From positions 804,577 through 868,576 of the forward strand of contig JAGTJL010000023.1 in assembly GCA_020746875.1 (NCBI GenBank): a stretch of DNA of 64,000 nt, read 5' to 3'. This document shows, piece by piece, positions 47,430-60,326 of the stretch; the first letter of the stretch is position 1; every line of letters starts with the position of its first letter. The position numbers were made by a program, and so were the translations under genes. This DNA is from Rhexocercosporidium sp. MPI-PUGE-AT-0058 (lineage: Eukaryota; Ascomycota; Leotiomycetes; Helotiales). Below the pieces are notes generated by a model, which worked only from the letters and a program-made list of their open reading frames with translations, ran no database searches and was not told the origin of the DNA.

Positions 47430-50400
47430 CACTTGTATCTAATACTGAAAAACGTCTTGCTTGCTTCTAAGCCCTTTGCTTAAAACCTCGATTAAGTTAT
47501 TTATATTAGCCGCTTCTCGAACCTTATAAGCTCTAAAAATATCCTTTAGCCTCTCGACCTTCTAACTTAATATTATTATATCTTTTATAATATTATCTTA
47601 TATATAACTCGCTTTCTTATACGATATAAGAATTACCTTATACGGCATATAATACTTCTAATATAGCCCCGATTTAAATACCTTCCGCCTTATTACTGCC
47701 ACTTTTATTCTTTGCTTCTTATGTATTAATTGCTTCGCGTCGTAATTATCGTATTTAATTTACGAATGCGTCGCTTTCTTCGTATTTCCTTGCAATTAAT
47801 ATTATAAGCACTTCGTTATTATTCCTCCTTCTTCTAATAATTCCTTTATTACACTCGCGATCTCGCTTATTATCTTCTTATTTACTTTTATTAGTAATTA
47901 ACTTTTTATTACCTTAACGTACGCCGAATCACTTATTTACGTTATTACAGAAACTGAATTAAATAACTTTTATACTTATATAAGCTAAAAACCTCGCTGT
48001 TTTAAATATAAACTTATAATTATTCTTTTATTTATAAGCCTTATTTTACTTAATAACTTTATATTATCTTCGATCTCAGTCCCTCGAGCTCTAATAATCT
48101 GCGAACTTTCTTACTTTATAACTAACGCATCTTTTTGCTTTAATCCACTTCTTATACTTGAACCCCTCGATGCCCATTTATTTATAAGCTCAGGTATTTC
48201 TGGAATTCTCGAAGGCGAGGCGATAATACGCGGAGATCCTTTTATTACGTAAGATAAGCTTAAAATTATAATATTTACTTTCGAGGACGAGCTGCTATAA
48301 CGATATCCTTCATTATTTCTAATTATATCTATTAGTATTAGATTTGATATTATCGGCTTTAAAAACGCCGCATAAGTGCTGATTTGATTATAATTCTTCT
48401 TTAACGAATTAAATTATCTGGCTAAAAGTATTATTACCGACGTCGCGGATATATTAAACCTATTATATTAAAGAAATACTTAATCTGCGCTTCGAAGAGT
48501 ATCTGTATTCAATTGCGGTTTTTTAGTAAATAAGGTCGGAGGTTTTATCGTACGCGTATTAAAATCTTGAGCTTCGTAATTATCGTATTTTACATCTCCT
48601 TCCTTATATTACTTCAGATTTCCGTTTATATATGCCGATAAAATCCGTCTTTTATACTCTTCCGTTTGTATTAATTTCCTTATTTCCCTCGCTCTCGGCT
48701 TCTAATCAATTCTCAGTTTTCTCTAGTTATTTTCCGAAATAATTAAGATCGAATCTGCTACGTTACTATTCCGGCTAGCCTGTCTTGCTTATTAATAATA
48801 ATCTAGAATCTTAAACGCTCTCGTAATATATATTACTGCTATTACCTCTAAATTTAGTCTCTCGCTAGCCGCTATTATCGCTATTATTATTTATTTATTA
48901 GCTTCTTAAAAACCTATTATTATCTTATCTTTATTGCTTAAAGATAAGTCTCCGTAAAAAAACTTGATATTTAACGCTTTTATTAATCTTTTTTTAAAAG
49001 CTTTCCTTATTATATATATTAAGATTTTCGATGCTAATCTTGCTTCCTTTTAGATCTTCTTTATTTTATCTTCGTACTTCGTATTATCTTTTACTACTCG
49101 AACCTGATAGCGTAAGTTTCCTTTTATAATTTCTTCTATCACTTCCTTCATTTAACTCGGCTTCATATCCACTTAGTCGTATATTATTGCCCGCATCTCT
49201 CTTAAGAGCGTCGCAGATAAGAAAACTTTTTATATAATATATTTACCGAAAACGCCGGATTTTTTGAATAAGTCACTTACTATCCTTTAAGCTGATCGCT
49301 ATTTTATATCCATTATTAAGTAATAGTATTCGTCGAAAACTATTTTCTCTAATAATTATTGTTTTATTATTAACCGAATCTACCTTTTAAAATAATTAAC
49401 CGTAGCTACTTCGGGAATTGCAAATATTATATTCGCATAAGATATTATATTAGCGGTAAGCACGTCGGCCGATATACTTAAGTCTTAATAATATTTTATA
49501 ACTTTTTGCCGTAAAGTAATATACGATATAAATATAAGAATCATTTTGCCAGGGCTTAAGCTCGCCGGAATTATATATACGAAAGTCTTTCTTGCCTTAA
49601 TTAAAGCTACTTATATAATATTTCGTTTTATCTTTATTATTACTTTTATTACTTTCTGTTACGCTACCGTTCGAAAACTTATCGAGCCGTATAATTACTT
49701 CAGTTTTTGCTGTATTTTAACTTTTTACGATTATTCTTTATAAATAAAAATCTAAAATAATTCCGCGCTCGCCGCAGCTTCCTTTTAAGTTTTAATTTAT
49801 AAAAGAATTAATTAAAATTCGTCTAGTACTTCTCGTAATATTAGTTTCACGCTACCGAGATTTTTAAAATAAGAAACTTAAATATAAGTCTTTAATATTA
49901 ATTTATTATCAAACGGCTAAGATAAAGTTCTAGAACTTTCTCGCTTAAACCCTTAGAACGCATATTAGCGTCTCGATACTCCGCGGAAGGCATCGATCGT
50001 CTCTAAACTCAGACTTGCTAGGCTATTTGTCTGAAGCGCGTAATAATATTCTTTTATTTCTTTATTATAGCTTAATTGCAGGATATAGGCGTCGATACCG
50101 GTTATATAGCCCGTTCGTATAAACTTCTTATTAAGCGCGATTATTACCTGACGCTAAGCTTGCCCGTGTAACTTAACCCTTATCCGGGCCTTCGATTCGG
50201 CCTTAAGTATTATTATTAATTCGTTTAATAGTTAGATTTCACTTTTATCTTAAAGCAGAAAGCTAAAGAAAGGCAAGTGATCTCTTTTTTTTATTATTAC
50301 TTAAATCGCGATTTAAAATAGAATAACTGTTAAGATTTACGTTATTATAATCCGACTTACTCGCTCCGGTAAGAATCTTATAATTATAATTAGCGTTTCT

Positions 50401-52290
50401 TTTAACGCGTTTACTTTATTATACGTACTAACAATCATAATTAAATTCTGTATTAATATAATACTTCGGTAATCCGTTTAATTATTTACTTAACGCATAA
50501 AGAATAATTCTTGCATTCTTGCCGTCAGCTCTTCCGTTAAGTGTATTATTATTATCAGTTATCGGAAGCGGGCCGTATATTTTTCAACTTATGATTTCCT
50601 CGCTTTTTTTAGCGTCAGTATATTATACAGTTTCGTAAGTATTAACTTACTTACTTTATATATTTCGCCTTCTCCCTACAGTTAATCGCATTTCTTATAT
50701 TATTACTTTTCTTATTAAGTAGTCCTCAGCCGCATTCAAAGCCACCTTCTACTTATTAGCTGCTCCTATATACCCGGGCTCGTCGTTATATATATTTAAA
50801 AAGTATTCTCTTTTCTTACTTTATATTAAATTATCTTTGAATTTATTTAATATATATTCCTCGAGGAACGACGCATTACGGAAAACTAACTCGGACAGCA
50901 GCCTTTCTTCTAAATCCTTAAGTAAGCTTATTAATTTTTCTTTTATTATATCTAATTTCAGGTCGTCTTCTTTATATTATAGCGAACGGAAATCCTCTCC
51001 TTAAGTAATAATTAGATTCCCGTATTAATTGCCTTCTGCTGCTTTAGTATAATTCCGCAGCTGCTGCATATAATTGAATATAATATAAGAGTTCTTATGA
51101 ATATATTTCTTATAATACGCCTCTGCCGTAATAGTCTTTATAATTGGATCCTGGCGAACCTAACTAGCCATCGATATAAGACGTATATAATAAGCTAACG
51201 GCGATAAGGTATGTCGAAATTCTACAGCCGTCTTCTATCGTGCCTCTTGCGTATAAAAATTATTTATTAATATTTAATATATTATCGGCGATAAAAACGC
51301 GCTTCTAATTATTCTCTGATTAATTAAAGCTAAGCTGAAATTTAGTACGGCTTTTTTTTTAGCCGAGTCGTCCTCCGCCGCTAATAGCGTTTATAATAAT
51401 ACTTCTTATTTATTATTAAACTCTAATTTAAACCGCTTTTCTTGCAAAAGTAATTTAAAAAAAAAGCTAATAAGCTTCTGTTATACCTTGATATACGTAA
51501 TTAATATATTATCGCCGATCTTTTCTATAAGCTTCTCGCTTAAGTTGTTATCGATGCTGCAGAATATCTGCTTAGCATGTCTTCCGAGCTCGTGAAATTA
51601 ATTATAAACCCGGTTAATCAAGCGTTAAATACCTTAAATTACTTATCGGATAATTTCCGAATCTTCGGAGTACGTAGTAACTACTAATCTCGCGATCTTC
51701 CTAATATCGCAGCCTTCGTAGAATCGGGCTTAACCGGTCTTCTTGTCTTATTTCGTTATATGCTTATCGTTAATATTTATAAGAATTATTTAAGCTGCTA
51801 ACTGTCGCTCGTATTAATATCTCGCTATTACTCCCTTAAGCTCGTCTAATTCCGAGGCCGTCCCCGCTTTTACTCTGCGCTCTTCTTCGACTGGAAAGTA
51901 TATTATTAAGTTGCCGAATATATATTATATTAAAGTCGTAATCGCAATCAGGCGCTTCTCCTTAATATTATGCTTTTCCTTAACGTATTTCTTGAATTAA
52001 GAATCGTTTCTTATTATCTAGTAGTAATTTATAACAGAGCATTTTTATCTTAAGTTTACTAAAAGGTATAATATTAGTCCTTATATAAGTCTTACTTGAA
52101 ACTGCTTTTCTTTATTAGTTAGCAGTATAGTATTTATATATTCGTCGCTTATCTCCAGTTCTTTTCGCCGTTTAATTAAGATATCTTAATACGCAGATAT
52201 TAAGTACCGACCGCGTTAATTGGAATTAATACTAATTCTGCATCTTAAGCAGAATAATATACGGCGTTATAAGTATAACTAAAAGACTTT
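47430..52290 (-). pseudogene. Telomere-linked RecQ-like helicase (TLH type), RIP-mutated
   Basis: About 1,600 codons on the minus strand, broken only by TAA/TAG at former Gln/Trp codons. The SF2 helicase core lies at about 49650-48700. Readable pieces are ARKTFVYIIPASLSPGKMIL with an ITLRQK motif Ia near 49480; motif II as DEYYYL at 49321-49338 (DExH form, altered by RIP); motif III FLSATL at 49206-49226; motif IV FFYGDLSLSNKDKI near 48950; motif V IIAIIAASERLNLEVIAVIYI near 48850; and motif VI ARQASRNSNVADSI at 48750-48800, where the RecQ-like QxGRxGRxG pattern is expected. A long N-terminal region (52290-49800) has VEFRHTLSPLAYYIRL and IKTITAEAYYKKYIHK. Telomere-linked helicase genes of this design sit next to telomeres in several fungi. 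This one is read away from the telomere. No introns were needed. Confidence 0.75.
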
Positions 52291-53390
52291 AATCGTATTT
52301 ATTATTATTTTTACGAATTTAATTTATTAATTTTTTGCAAATATATTTTAAATATATTTCTTAATACGATTTTCGTTTTATATAACTTTTTATAAATAAA
52401 GAATTTCCTTCCCGTTTATTCACTCTTTTATCTAAATCTTTTATTATAATCGCTTCCTTCCGATCTCCAGAAAATTCTTATTTAATTAGAAATCTTACGC
52501 TTATCTCTACTTCTTATCTTTAATAAACTTTATCTTTGAAATTAAATATTTCCTGTTATCAGTCTGCTTATTTCTACTTACTCTATTAACTTTACTTACG
52601 TTATCCTAATAATTAGTATATGCTCGTTTAGAACTCAAGCTCTTAAATTAATTATTATAGATAAAAATCTGGAAAGCAGGACTAGCTTTAAATCTAAATC
52701 CCTTCCGATTTTATATTACGTATATTAAAATTAATACCGTTGTTTTATGAAACTATCCGTTTATATTAATTTAAATTCATAACCCGCTCTTAGTAATAAA
52801 TAATAAAATTATATAATTTCTACCTTTTCAGATAAAAATCTATAATTCTGCGCCTAATAGCTTATTATAAGTTTTTATTTATATAAACCAGAATCAGCTT
52901 ATAGATTATTATTTATAATACTTATATCTATTCCGGTCGACTGAAAAGTACTCCTTCCGATTATAATTCAGATAAGTATTAAATGAAATGCCTTATAATC
53001 GGGGCCTTATTATTAATACTAAGGCTCGATTTTCGAGAAGAGGATCGATAATTCTGTTTAATCTTCTTACTTCTACTTGTCAGATATTGAAATTAGAATA
53101 TATTTTATTTAATACTTTGCTAGACAGGGATCATACTCTCCTCGCTTTTCTTTTATTCTTAGTACTTATTCCTTAATATAATCATAACTAGTTATATTTC
53201 TTATAATTCCTTTTCTTAACGCGAGGCTTAATCTTACTTGCTTTATCTTATCTTTTATCGAAAGGAACTTTAAGTAATTACGTCGGGGATTGCAAGTAGA
53301 GTTTAGTATCCGGCTTATTTAGCTACTGCTATCATATTATTCCTTAAGAAACTACTTATCCTTATAAGCAATTAAATTTTTATACGCATA
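52291..53390. other. AT-rich spacer upstream of the helicase relic
   Basis: C/T-rich on the plus strand with no gene supported; likely the old promoter side of the helicase. It contains copies of the short motif around CAGATAAAAACCTG (52659-52672, 52829-52841, 52867-52881). A 62-codon plus frame at 52988 has no domain. The spacer is split by Gypsy-2 at 53395 and continues at 60327. Confidence 0.45.
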
Positions 53391-53395
53391 ATTAT

Positions 53396-53876
53396 TATTA
53401 CGAACGCCCCGCGTCCCGTGACACTAGACCCCGGGATAGCGTAATACTCAGGACCATAAGCTCAAGAAAGTAAGGGTTCCAGGAGGAATATACTAAAAGA
53501 GTATCGCTCCTAGAAGCATCCTTCTAAGAGACCCTGATACTTAAGATTTCATAAATTATATATTATATAAATATTATTATTAATAAACAACTAGAAAGCA
53601 GATAAGCCCCTAAATTACGCGACTCCCTCACGTAACGACCGCCAGGACCGATAAACCGCCAGAAGTCTAGCGGTCCCAGCGATTATAAAAAGAACGAAAG
53701 TTCTATAAAAGACTAGCACGTCTGCTATTAAATAAAAGCTTCGTGCTTAACTGAAAATAATATCTAAACCATACTAGTCATTATCTATTCTATCGTACGT
53801 AATACACCTACTTTTCGATTATTAAGATTAATATAACTCACCGTATTTACACTGAGTAAATACACGGACTATAATA
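53396..53876 (+). repeat. Gypsy-2 5' LTR (481 bp)
   Basis: Same length as 59841-60321 with no gaps; differences are C/T or G/A. It has a TATATTATATAAATATTATT stretch near 53557-53580, a possible promoter. Confidence 0.9.
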
Positions 53877-53989
53877 TTTTAAGCACTTTCTTGTCAGAAA
53901 TACCGACTTACGTATATTATATTAATCTTCTTAACCAAAAGCCAAGTACTCAGCCCACGAGGTAATACTATCGGCACACTTATATTATT

Positions 53990-55075
53990 TACACCTGCCC
54001 TTAAGAAGAAAGACCGCGAAGAAAGCGAAGATAAAGAGATACCCGATACCCAGGATTACCTAACGCACGAACTCAAGGAAACTTTAAAAATCAAGCTTCC
54101 CGACACTTTCTAAAGAAATCGAAAAGACTTAAAGACTTTCATCCTCCAAGTAAAACTTTACTAATACTTTAACGACGATAAGTTCCTTACTAGTGAAAGC
54201 TACGCCTTCTAAACGGTATTGTACCTCAGAAGCGAAGCCATGCGATAGATCGAGCCGTTCCTCAGGGACTATTTCGAGAACGAAGACACCTGCGGAGCTA
54301 TACTCGTTATATAAACTATATTTAAAACCTAAGAAAGATTTAAGAAAGAAATTCGGCGGATATTCGGCGACATCGATGAGGTCAAAACGGCGGAAACCTA
54401 CTTGTATAGCTTAAAGCAAGTCAATAATATAATAGCTTACGCCACGGAATTCCAGAAGCACGCTAATAAGACTAGCTGGAACTCCTAATCACTTATTAGC
54501 CACTACCGACGAAGGCTTAAGGACCATATTCGACTGGAACTTACCAGGATTAACCCTCAGGCGAGAGATATTCTTACCCTTATCGAACAAACCGTCCGAA
54601 TCGACAACCGCCTGCACGAGTTCAAACGCGAACAGCAAACGTACTTAAGAGAGAGCCAGAGGCAGTCTGGCCACCGACAAAACGAGAAGCGCCGACGACA
54701 AGGCAATCCTAAGGATAACCGATAATCGGATCCCATGGAATACGACGCCACCTATAAGAAAAGGAAAGGTAAGGCACGACAAAAAGAGCTATTAAAGGAA
54801 GTCATAAATAAGCGACGCGAAAAGAAGCTATACTACGAATATGGCCTCCCGGAGCACATAGTAAGCTCGCACCGCAAGAAGGGCATTAAAAAGAAACAAC
54901 TTAACTTCATAAGACGAGGGGCGTACGACACTACCGGTATACCTCTTCCGCTCCCGCCAAAAGAAGTCCAAATCAGCGCTACTTACCGTTATATAACGAT
55001 AAACGAGCTTAACGCCAATCACATCAACAGTCAGATTGAAGGTAACGGCGGTGAAGAAAACAGCGAATAAAGCGA
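53990..55075 (+). pseudogene. Gypsy-2 gag with zinc knuckle
   Basis: Capsid-like part from about 54000 to 54700 and a basic nucleocapsid stretch (54735-55070 open). The knuckle at about 54817-54870 reads LYYEYGLPEHIVSSHRKKG. A C-x2-C-x4-H-x4 pattern is expected, with both first cysteines changed to tyrosine (TGC to TAC, TGT to TAT). Nothing is certain about the start. Confidence 0.65.
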
Positions 55076-55779
55076 AACGGACGACGACTACATCCGTCAG
55101 CATATGATAAGGCCCGAGTCCAGCGACTAAACCTAACGGGACGAACGGTACGTCCAGTAACGAGTATCCGAGACCATACGCAAAGCATAAAGCCCAGAAG
55201 ACATGACCAGTATCGAGAGAAGCGAAGACTCCTGGTATTAAAGCAACGCTATGCCCCCAGGACCAGCATTCTTTAGACCCTAAGAACATAAGGTTTAACG
55301 AGTCACTCAGCGAGAGGAACATTTTATCCGCGAAGCTCTTAACACTAAGCACTAAACTAACGTCGACACAAGAATCACTTATATCGAACCAGGGGTCGTC
55401 CTACACGGAGGACCATAATAAAGTGAAGAGTACGAGGTAGTCTTTCGAAGCAACTTACGCATCGCCTGAAGAACGGCGGACGTCGAGAATAGCGTTTTTC
55501 GAATATACGTTTAGCTAATCCCGACTAACGAAATACCGTTTCGGCAGACAGCGATACGAATGAACGTAAGAGACGTATAGGAAATCATCGCAGAAACACC
55601 ACGGAACCGAATATAAATTAACTCTCGAGACGACCTAAAGACTTATCACGAGAGACCTTTTAGACCCTTCGTAGAATTAAAAACGTATTAATTATACCGT
55701 ATCCTTTACGAAGATCCAGAAAATCGGTAATAAAAGAATATATTAACCGAAGAAGTCTACGTCGAAGGAATAAACGGGC

Positions 55780-58700
55780 GTACGCTCGCAGCTATAAGGG
55801 AAAGCAATCACCTAACCCTCGACGTCGACATCCGAGGAATAAAACTATAAGCTATAATAAATTCCGGAGCGCAAAGGAACTTCATATCTCTTACTATTAC
55901 GATCCGGCACTTCTTGCCTACCGAAGTCAAGAAGGATAAATACTAGCTAGTACTTGCCGACGGAAGACTCGCCGCGAACGGCCTGATCGATATGCAGACA
56001 GAACTACTACACATAGGAATTAGCGGACACTCCGAATATATCCAGTTCGATATAACTAAGATCGAGAGACACGACATCATCCTAGGACTACTATAAATGT
56101 AACTTTATAACCTTAAGATCGACTGGAAAACGTAGAAGCTAGAATTTAGTAATTACAAAAGCTGTTTCTAAGACAGGAAAACAGCAAAAAGCTTAAGAGA
56201 GTTAAGCGTAACTTTTAAGAAAGAGCCAAGGGATAAAGTAATAAGCCCCGCGATAGCCGACATATTATTAGAATATAAACGATTTAAAGCATTATTTAAA
56301 AAAGAACTAAATAGCAGCGCCTTATTTAAATACTAGGATTACGATTATCGGATCGAGTTAGCTGAAAGCACGAAGCTAATATTCCAACTACTACGGGAAT
56401 ATTTAGCCATAGACTTAATAATAATTAAGAAATACATCGATAAGAACCTAGCGAAAAGATTCATTCGGGAGTTTAAATCCCTTTAAAGGAATAACGTCCT
56501 CTTCGCAGCGAAAAAGGACGGCGGACGAAGAATATATATCGATTACCGTCGATTAAATAATACTATTAAAAAGGATCGTTACGCACTACTTTTAGCCAAA
56601 GAGCTGCGCGACAGGCTCAGCAGCGCCAAGATCTTCACTCAGCTCGACTTACGAGGCGCGTATAACCTTATAAGAATAGCTGAAGAAGAAGAAGAAAAAA
56701 CAGTATTTCGCATACGTTTCGGTTATTACGAGTACACGGTCATGCTTTTCGGACTAACTAACGCGCCTGCCACATTTCAGCGTCTGATTAATAATATTTT
56801 ACGGCAATACTTGAACGTAATATATATATATTACTTAAACGATATTTTAATCTATTTTAAGATAAAAGAATAATACGTGAAAGACGTTATAATAATATTA
56901 AAGAAGCTGAAAGCTTCCTCAATACTCCTGAAACCCGAGAAGTATTATTTTCATAAAGAAGAAGTCACTTTTCTAAGCTACGTAATTACTACTATAAGAC
57001 TAGCCATAAACCCCCAAAAGATTAAGGCAGTCGTTGAGTAAATTAGACCTACAAATATCAAGGAAGTATAATCTTTCTTAAGATTTGCTAACTTCTATCG
57101 ACGATTCGTTTGAAACTATTCGAAGATCGCCGCACTACTCACGGAGTTAATACATAAGGACAAAGACTTCGACTGGAACGATAAGGCAAAGATAGCCTTC
57201 CGAGACCTTAAAGAAGCTTTTATCAAGAAACCAGTCTTCATGTCCTTCGACCTAGACAAGGAAATCATAATAAAGACAAACGCCTCCGACTATATTATTA
57301 AAGCCGTATTAAGCTAACCGGGCGAGGACAGCAGATAATAACCAGTTGCGTACTATTCGCGGAAACTCTCACCAGCAGAACTCAATTACGACATCTACGA
57401 CAAAAAGCTGCTAAGAGCCGTGGACGCAGTACGCGAATAGAAGGTCTACCTCGAGGGATCACCCCACGAGGTACGGATCTTAACGGACTATAAAAATCTC
57501 ATTTATTTTACGACTATTAAAGAACTGAACCGATAATAAGTTCGATAATATGAAACACTCTTTATAGTTAAACTTTGATTTTTATATATCAAAAGAATAG
57601 AAAACGCTAAAACCGACGCCCTTAATAAGAAACCAAAATATCTCGCGAACAAGATATACGAGTTGTATACCGTGCTAAAGAAAGATAATGACTCGCTAAT
57701 AGTTAATTACAGGCAGCTAGCGACAATAAGCTAGGTCCCCGAGAAAATCTGGAAAAGCTATGTTAACGACCCGGTAATAGTCGAATAGAAAAAGCAGTTA
57801 AGCGAGAGATTTTCTTTTACCGATATTAAAGCTTTTTTATATTAAGAACGAGTTTACGTCCTTATACGGAATAAGATGAACTTCGTTAAGGAATAATATA
57901 AGCTACCGGCTTATAAATATCAAGGAATAGCTAAGACATTATTAAAGCTTTTCAGGGAATACTACTTCCCGGGAATAAGGAAAGTAATTAAGAACGTAGT
58001 CTTATTTTATAATATATGTATACGGAATAAAGCAAACTATTATGCGCCGTATAAGCTCATGAAATCGCTAATAATACCGCTACGCCCATAGAAATCAATC
58101 GCTTTAAACTTTGTAATCGAACTATTACCTTCAAGAAATCCGATCACCGGAATCATTTACGATTCCATTTGCGTGATAACGGATAAAATAACAAAATACG
58201 CGTACATAATACCGGTATTAAGCACACAAGATGCGCCGACGATAGCGCAAGTATTCCTCCGAACGATCTTCGCGAATCACGGAATACCAGACAAAGTCAT
58301 CTTAGATAAAGATAAGCTCTTTATTTTAAAGTTCTAGAAAACATTAATATCGCTCTTAAAGATAAAACAGAAAATATTAACGGTATTTCACCCTCAGACC
58401 GACGGCCAAACAAAACGAATTAATTAGATAATAGAGACTTATCTTCGATATTACGTAAATTATAAACAGGACGACTGAGTTCAACTACTCTCAACCGCCC
58501 AGTTTGCATATAACAGCGCGGATCAAGAAACTATTAAAGTATCGCCGTTTTATGCGAATTACAAGTATAACCCGACGGCATACAATATACCAATTACGAG
58601 TCAGGGAACCGCGCATAAAGCCATATTATAATAAGATAAGCTCAAATAGCTGCATAACGAACTATTAACGGATATCCTATTTATCGTATAAAGATCAGCC

Positions 58701-59130
58701 ATCTATTATAATAAGAAGCGTAGCATAAGATTAACGCTAAAAGAGAAGAATAAAATTTACCTACTTAGAAAGAATATTGCGATTAAGCGACTAAGCAATA
58801 AATTAAATCATAAAAAGCTAAAGCTATTTAAAATTGCGAAAGTCAAAGGACTAGTCAATTACTAGTTAGTACTTCCAAAGACTATGAATATCCACCCGGT
58901 ATTCCATATATCTCTCCTCGAACCAGCACTACTAAGGGCACCACCGGCCCTTATTACAAAAGTATAACCGGTGAACTCGAACGCCGAATACGATATCGAA
59001 ACTATTTTGAATTATTAATATTTCCGCGGCGTCGCTAAGTACTTAATTAAGTAAAAAGGGTACTTATAATCCGAAAACACTTAAGAACCCAAGTCTAACC
59101 TCTATTACCTTGAGCAACTCCAAAGGTTCT
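55780..59130 (+). pseudogene. Gypsy-2 pol: protease, reverse transcriptase, RNase H, integrase, chromodomain
   Basis: Protease: AIINSGAQRNFIS near 55860 (DSG changed to NSG). Reverse transcriptase: GGRRIYIDYRRLNN near 56525, FGLTNAPATFQRLINNIL near 56747 and YYLNDILIYF near 56829-56857, where the catalytic YxDD reads LND. RNase H: IIKTNASDYIIKAVLS near 57270. Integrase: a degraded zinc region near 57950-58030, then a core with HGIPDKVILDKDKLF near 58280 and TVFHPQTDGQTKRIN near 58380. Chromodomain at 58985-59130: AEYDIETILNY, YFRGVAKYLIK, KGYL, EPKSNLYYLEQLQRFY. This chromovirus layout is complete, but stops and lost catalytic residues make it inactive. Confidence 0.85.
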
Positions 59131-59151
59131 ATTTACGAAACCCAGATCTAC

Positions 59152-59604
59152 TTAAAAAGCCGAATCCGCGAAGTTAAGTAAAACCTGCTCGATCAAAGGA
59201 AACTCGGCGGAGTCGACGGCGGATAGCGGAGTAAGCGGGCGAGCAGCGGAAGCTTCCTGCCTTTCTTTCTCTGTAATCTCTCGCGCTTCCACTTCCTTTA
59301 ATTCGTTTATATTCTTAAAGCCGCGACAAAGCATCTCTGCCCTTCGCTTCTTTAAGAACTTCCGTTAATAGGCTAGGCGATTAAGGCGGCCTGCAGCTTT
59401 TTATAAGGCCGCGGTCATCTCTTCCTGAGCCCGCAAGAACTTGTCACGCGCGGCCTTCTCTGCCTCGTGCGCCAGACGCTCCTCTACCTTTAACTTATCC
59501 TCTGCCTTTTCGAAAGCATCCTAGCTTCCGATTGAAGGCATCTCGACATTATATCTTTTGTTAACTCTAGCATACTCCGAGCAACGATTCGACTCGGAGG
59601 ACAT
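59152..59604 (-). pseudogene. Antisense accessory ORF of Gypsy-2, cysteine motif plus coiled coil
   Basis: About 150 codons from the ATG at 59604 to the stop at 59152, broken by only about three TAA/TAG. It begins MSSESNRCSEYARVNKRYNV, best read as C-x2-C-x6-C with two cysteines altered to tyrosine. A charged helical stretch follows (DKLKVEERLAHEAEKAARD, FLRAQEEMTAAL) and then KKRRAEMLCRGFKNINELKE. The tail is Pro/Ala/Ser-rich. The GC content is well above that of the flanks, so it was read as a protein until recently. Similar short proteins with an N-terminal cysteine motif and coiled coil are often predicted in fungal genomes as hypothetical proteins; that is memory, not a search. Function unknown. 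Confidence 0.6.
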
Positions 59605-59840
59605 TATATACGTCTTGCTATTCCGGGTACAAAACGTATAAGGCATCGTCTCGAAACCGTTCTTTTCGATTCTGCGAGATAAAGCGAACTATTCTCTCTT
59701 TCTTTTAGAAAATACTATATCTTTTTCTTTAGTATATGCTTATTCGGTTATAATAAAAAGGGAAGATAGCCGTAGAGTATATACAATATTTCCTTAAGTT
59801 ATTTAAGCGTAAGGACTATATTAAGTTAAAAAGGAAATAA

Positions 59841-60321
59841 TATTACGAACGCCTCGCGTCCCGTAATACTAGACCCTGGGATAGCGTAATACTTAAGATC
59901 ATAAGCTTAAGAGGGTAAGAGTTTTAAGAAGAATATATTAAAAGAGTATCGCTTTTAAAAGTATTCTTTTAAAAGACTTTAATACTTAAGATTTTATAAG
60001 TTATATATTATATAAATATTATTATTAGTAAATAATTAAAAGGCAGATAAGCCCTTAAATTACGCGACTCCCTTACGTGACAACCGCTAAGACTAATAGA
60101 CCGCCAGAAGTCTAGCGGTCTTAGCGATTATAAAGAAAACGAAAGTTTTATAAAAAATTAGCACGTCTGCTATTAGATAAGAGCTTCGTGCTCAACTGAA
60201 AATAGTATTTAAACTATATTAGTCATTATTTATTCTATTGTACGTGATACACCTACTTCTCGATTATTAAGATTAATATAATTCACCGTATCTACACCGA
60301 GTAAATACACGGATCGTGACA
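59841..60321 (+). repeat. Gypsy-2 3' LTR (481 bp)
   Basis: Starts TATTACGAACGCC after a purine-rich stretch (AAAAAGGAAATAA) and ends CGGATCGTGACA before TSD ATTAT. Confidence 0.9.
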
Positions 60322-60326
60322 ATTAT

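Larger units (their letters stand above)
53396..60321 (+). mobile_element. Gypsy-2, chromodomain Gypsy retrotransposon, lightly to moderately RIP-mutated
   Basis: 6,926 bp with two 481-bp LTRs (53396-53876, 59841-60321). LTR ends are TGTCACGA/TCGTGACA, visible intact at the right end and as TATTACGA and TATAATA elsewhere. The TSD ATTAT is exact (53391-53395, 60322-60326). Plus-strand gag, protease, reverse transcriptase, RNase H, integrase and chromodomain follow in order, then a minus-strand ORF before the 3' LTR. GC content is higher than in Gypsy-1, so it is a younger insertion or met RIP fewer times. Confidence 0.9.

Noticed and set aside
52988..53176. 62-codon plus-strand ORF
   Set aside because: No motif, AT-rich spacer sequence.
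54828..55352. 174-codon minus-strand ORF
   Set aside because: Antisense shadow of Gypsy-2 gag; hydrophobic composition is a by-product of the Lys-rich sense strand.
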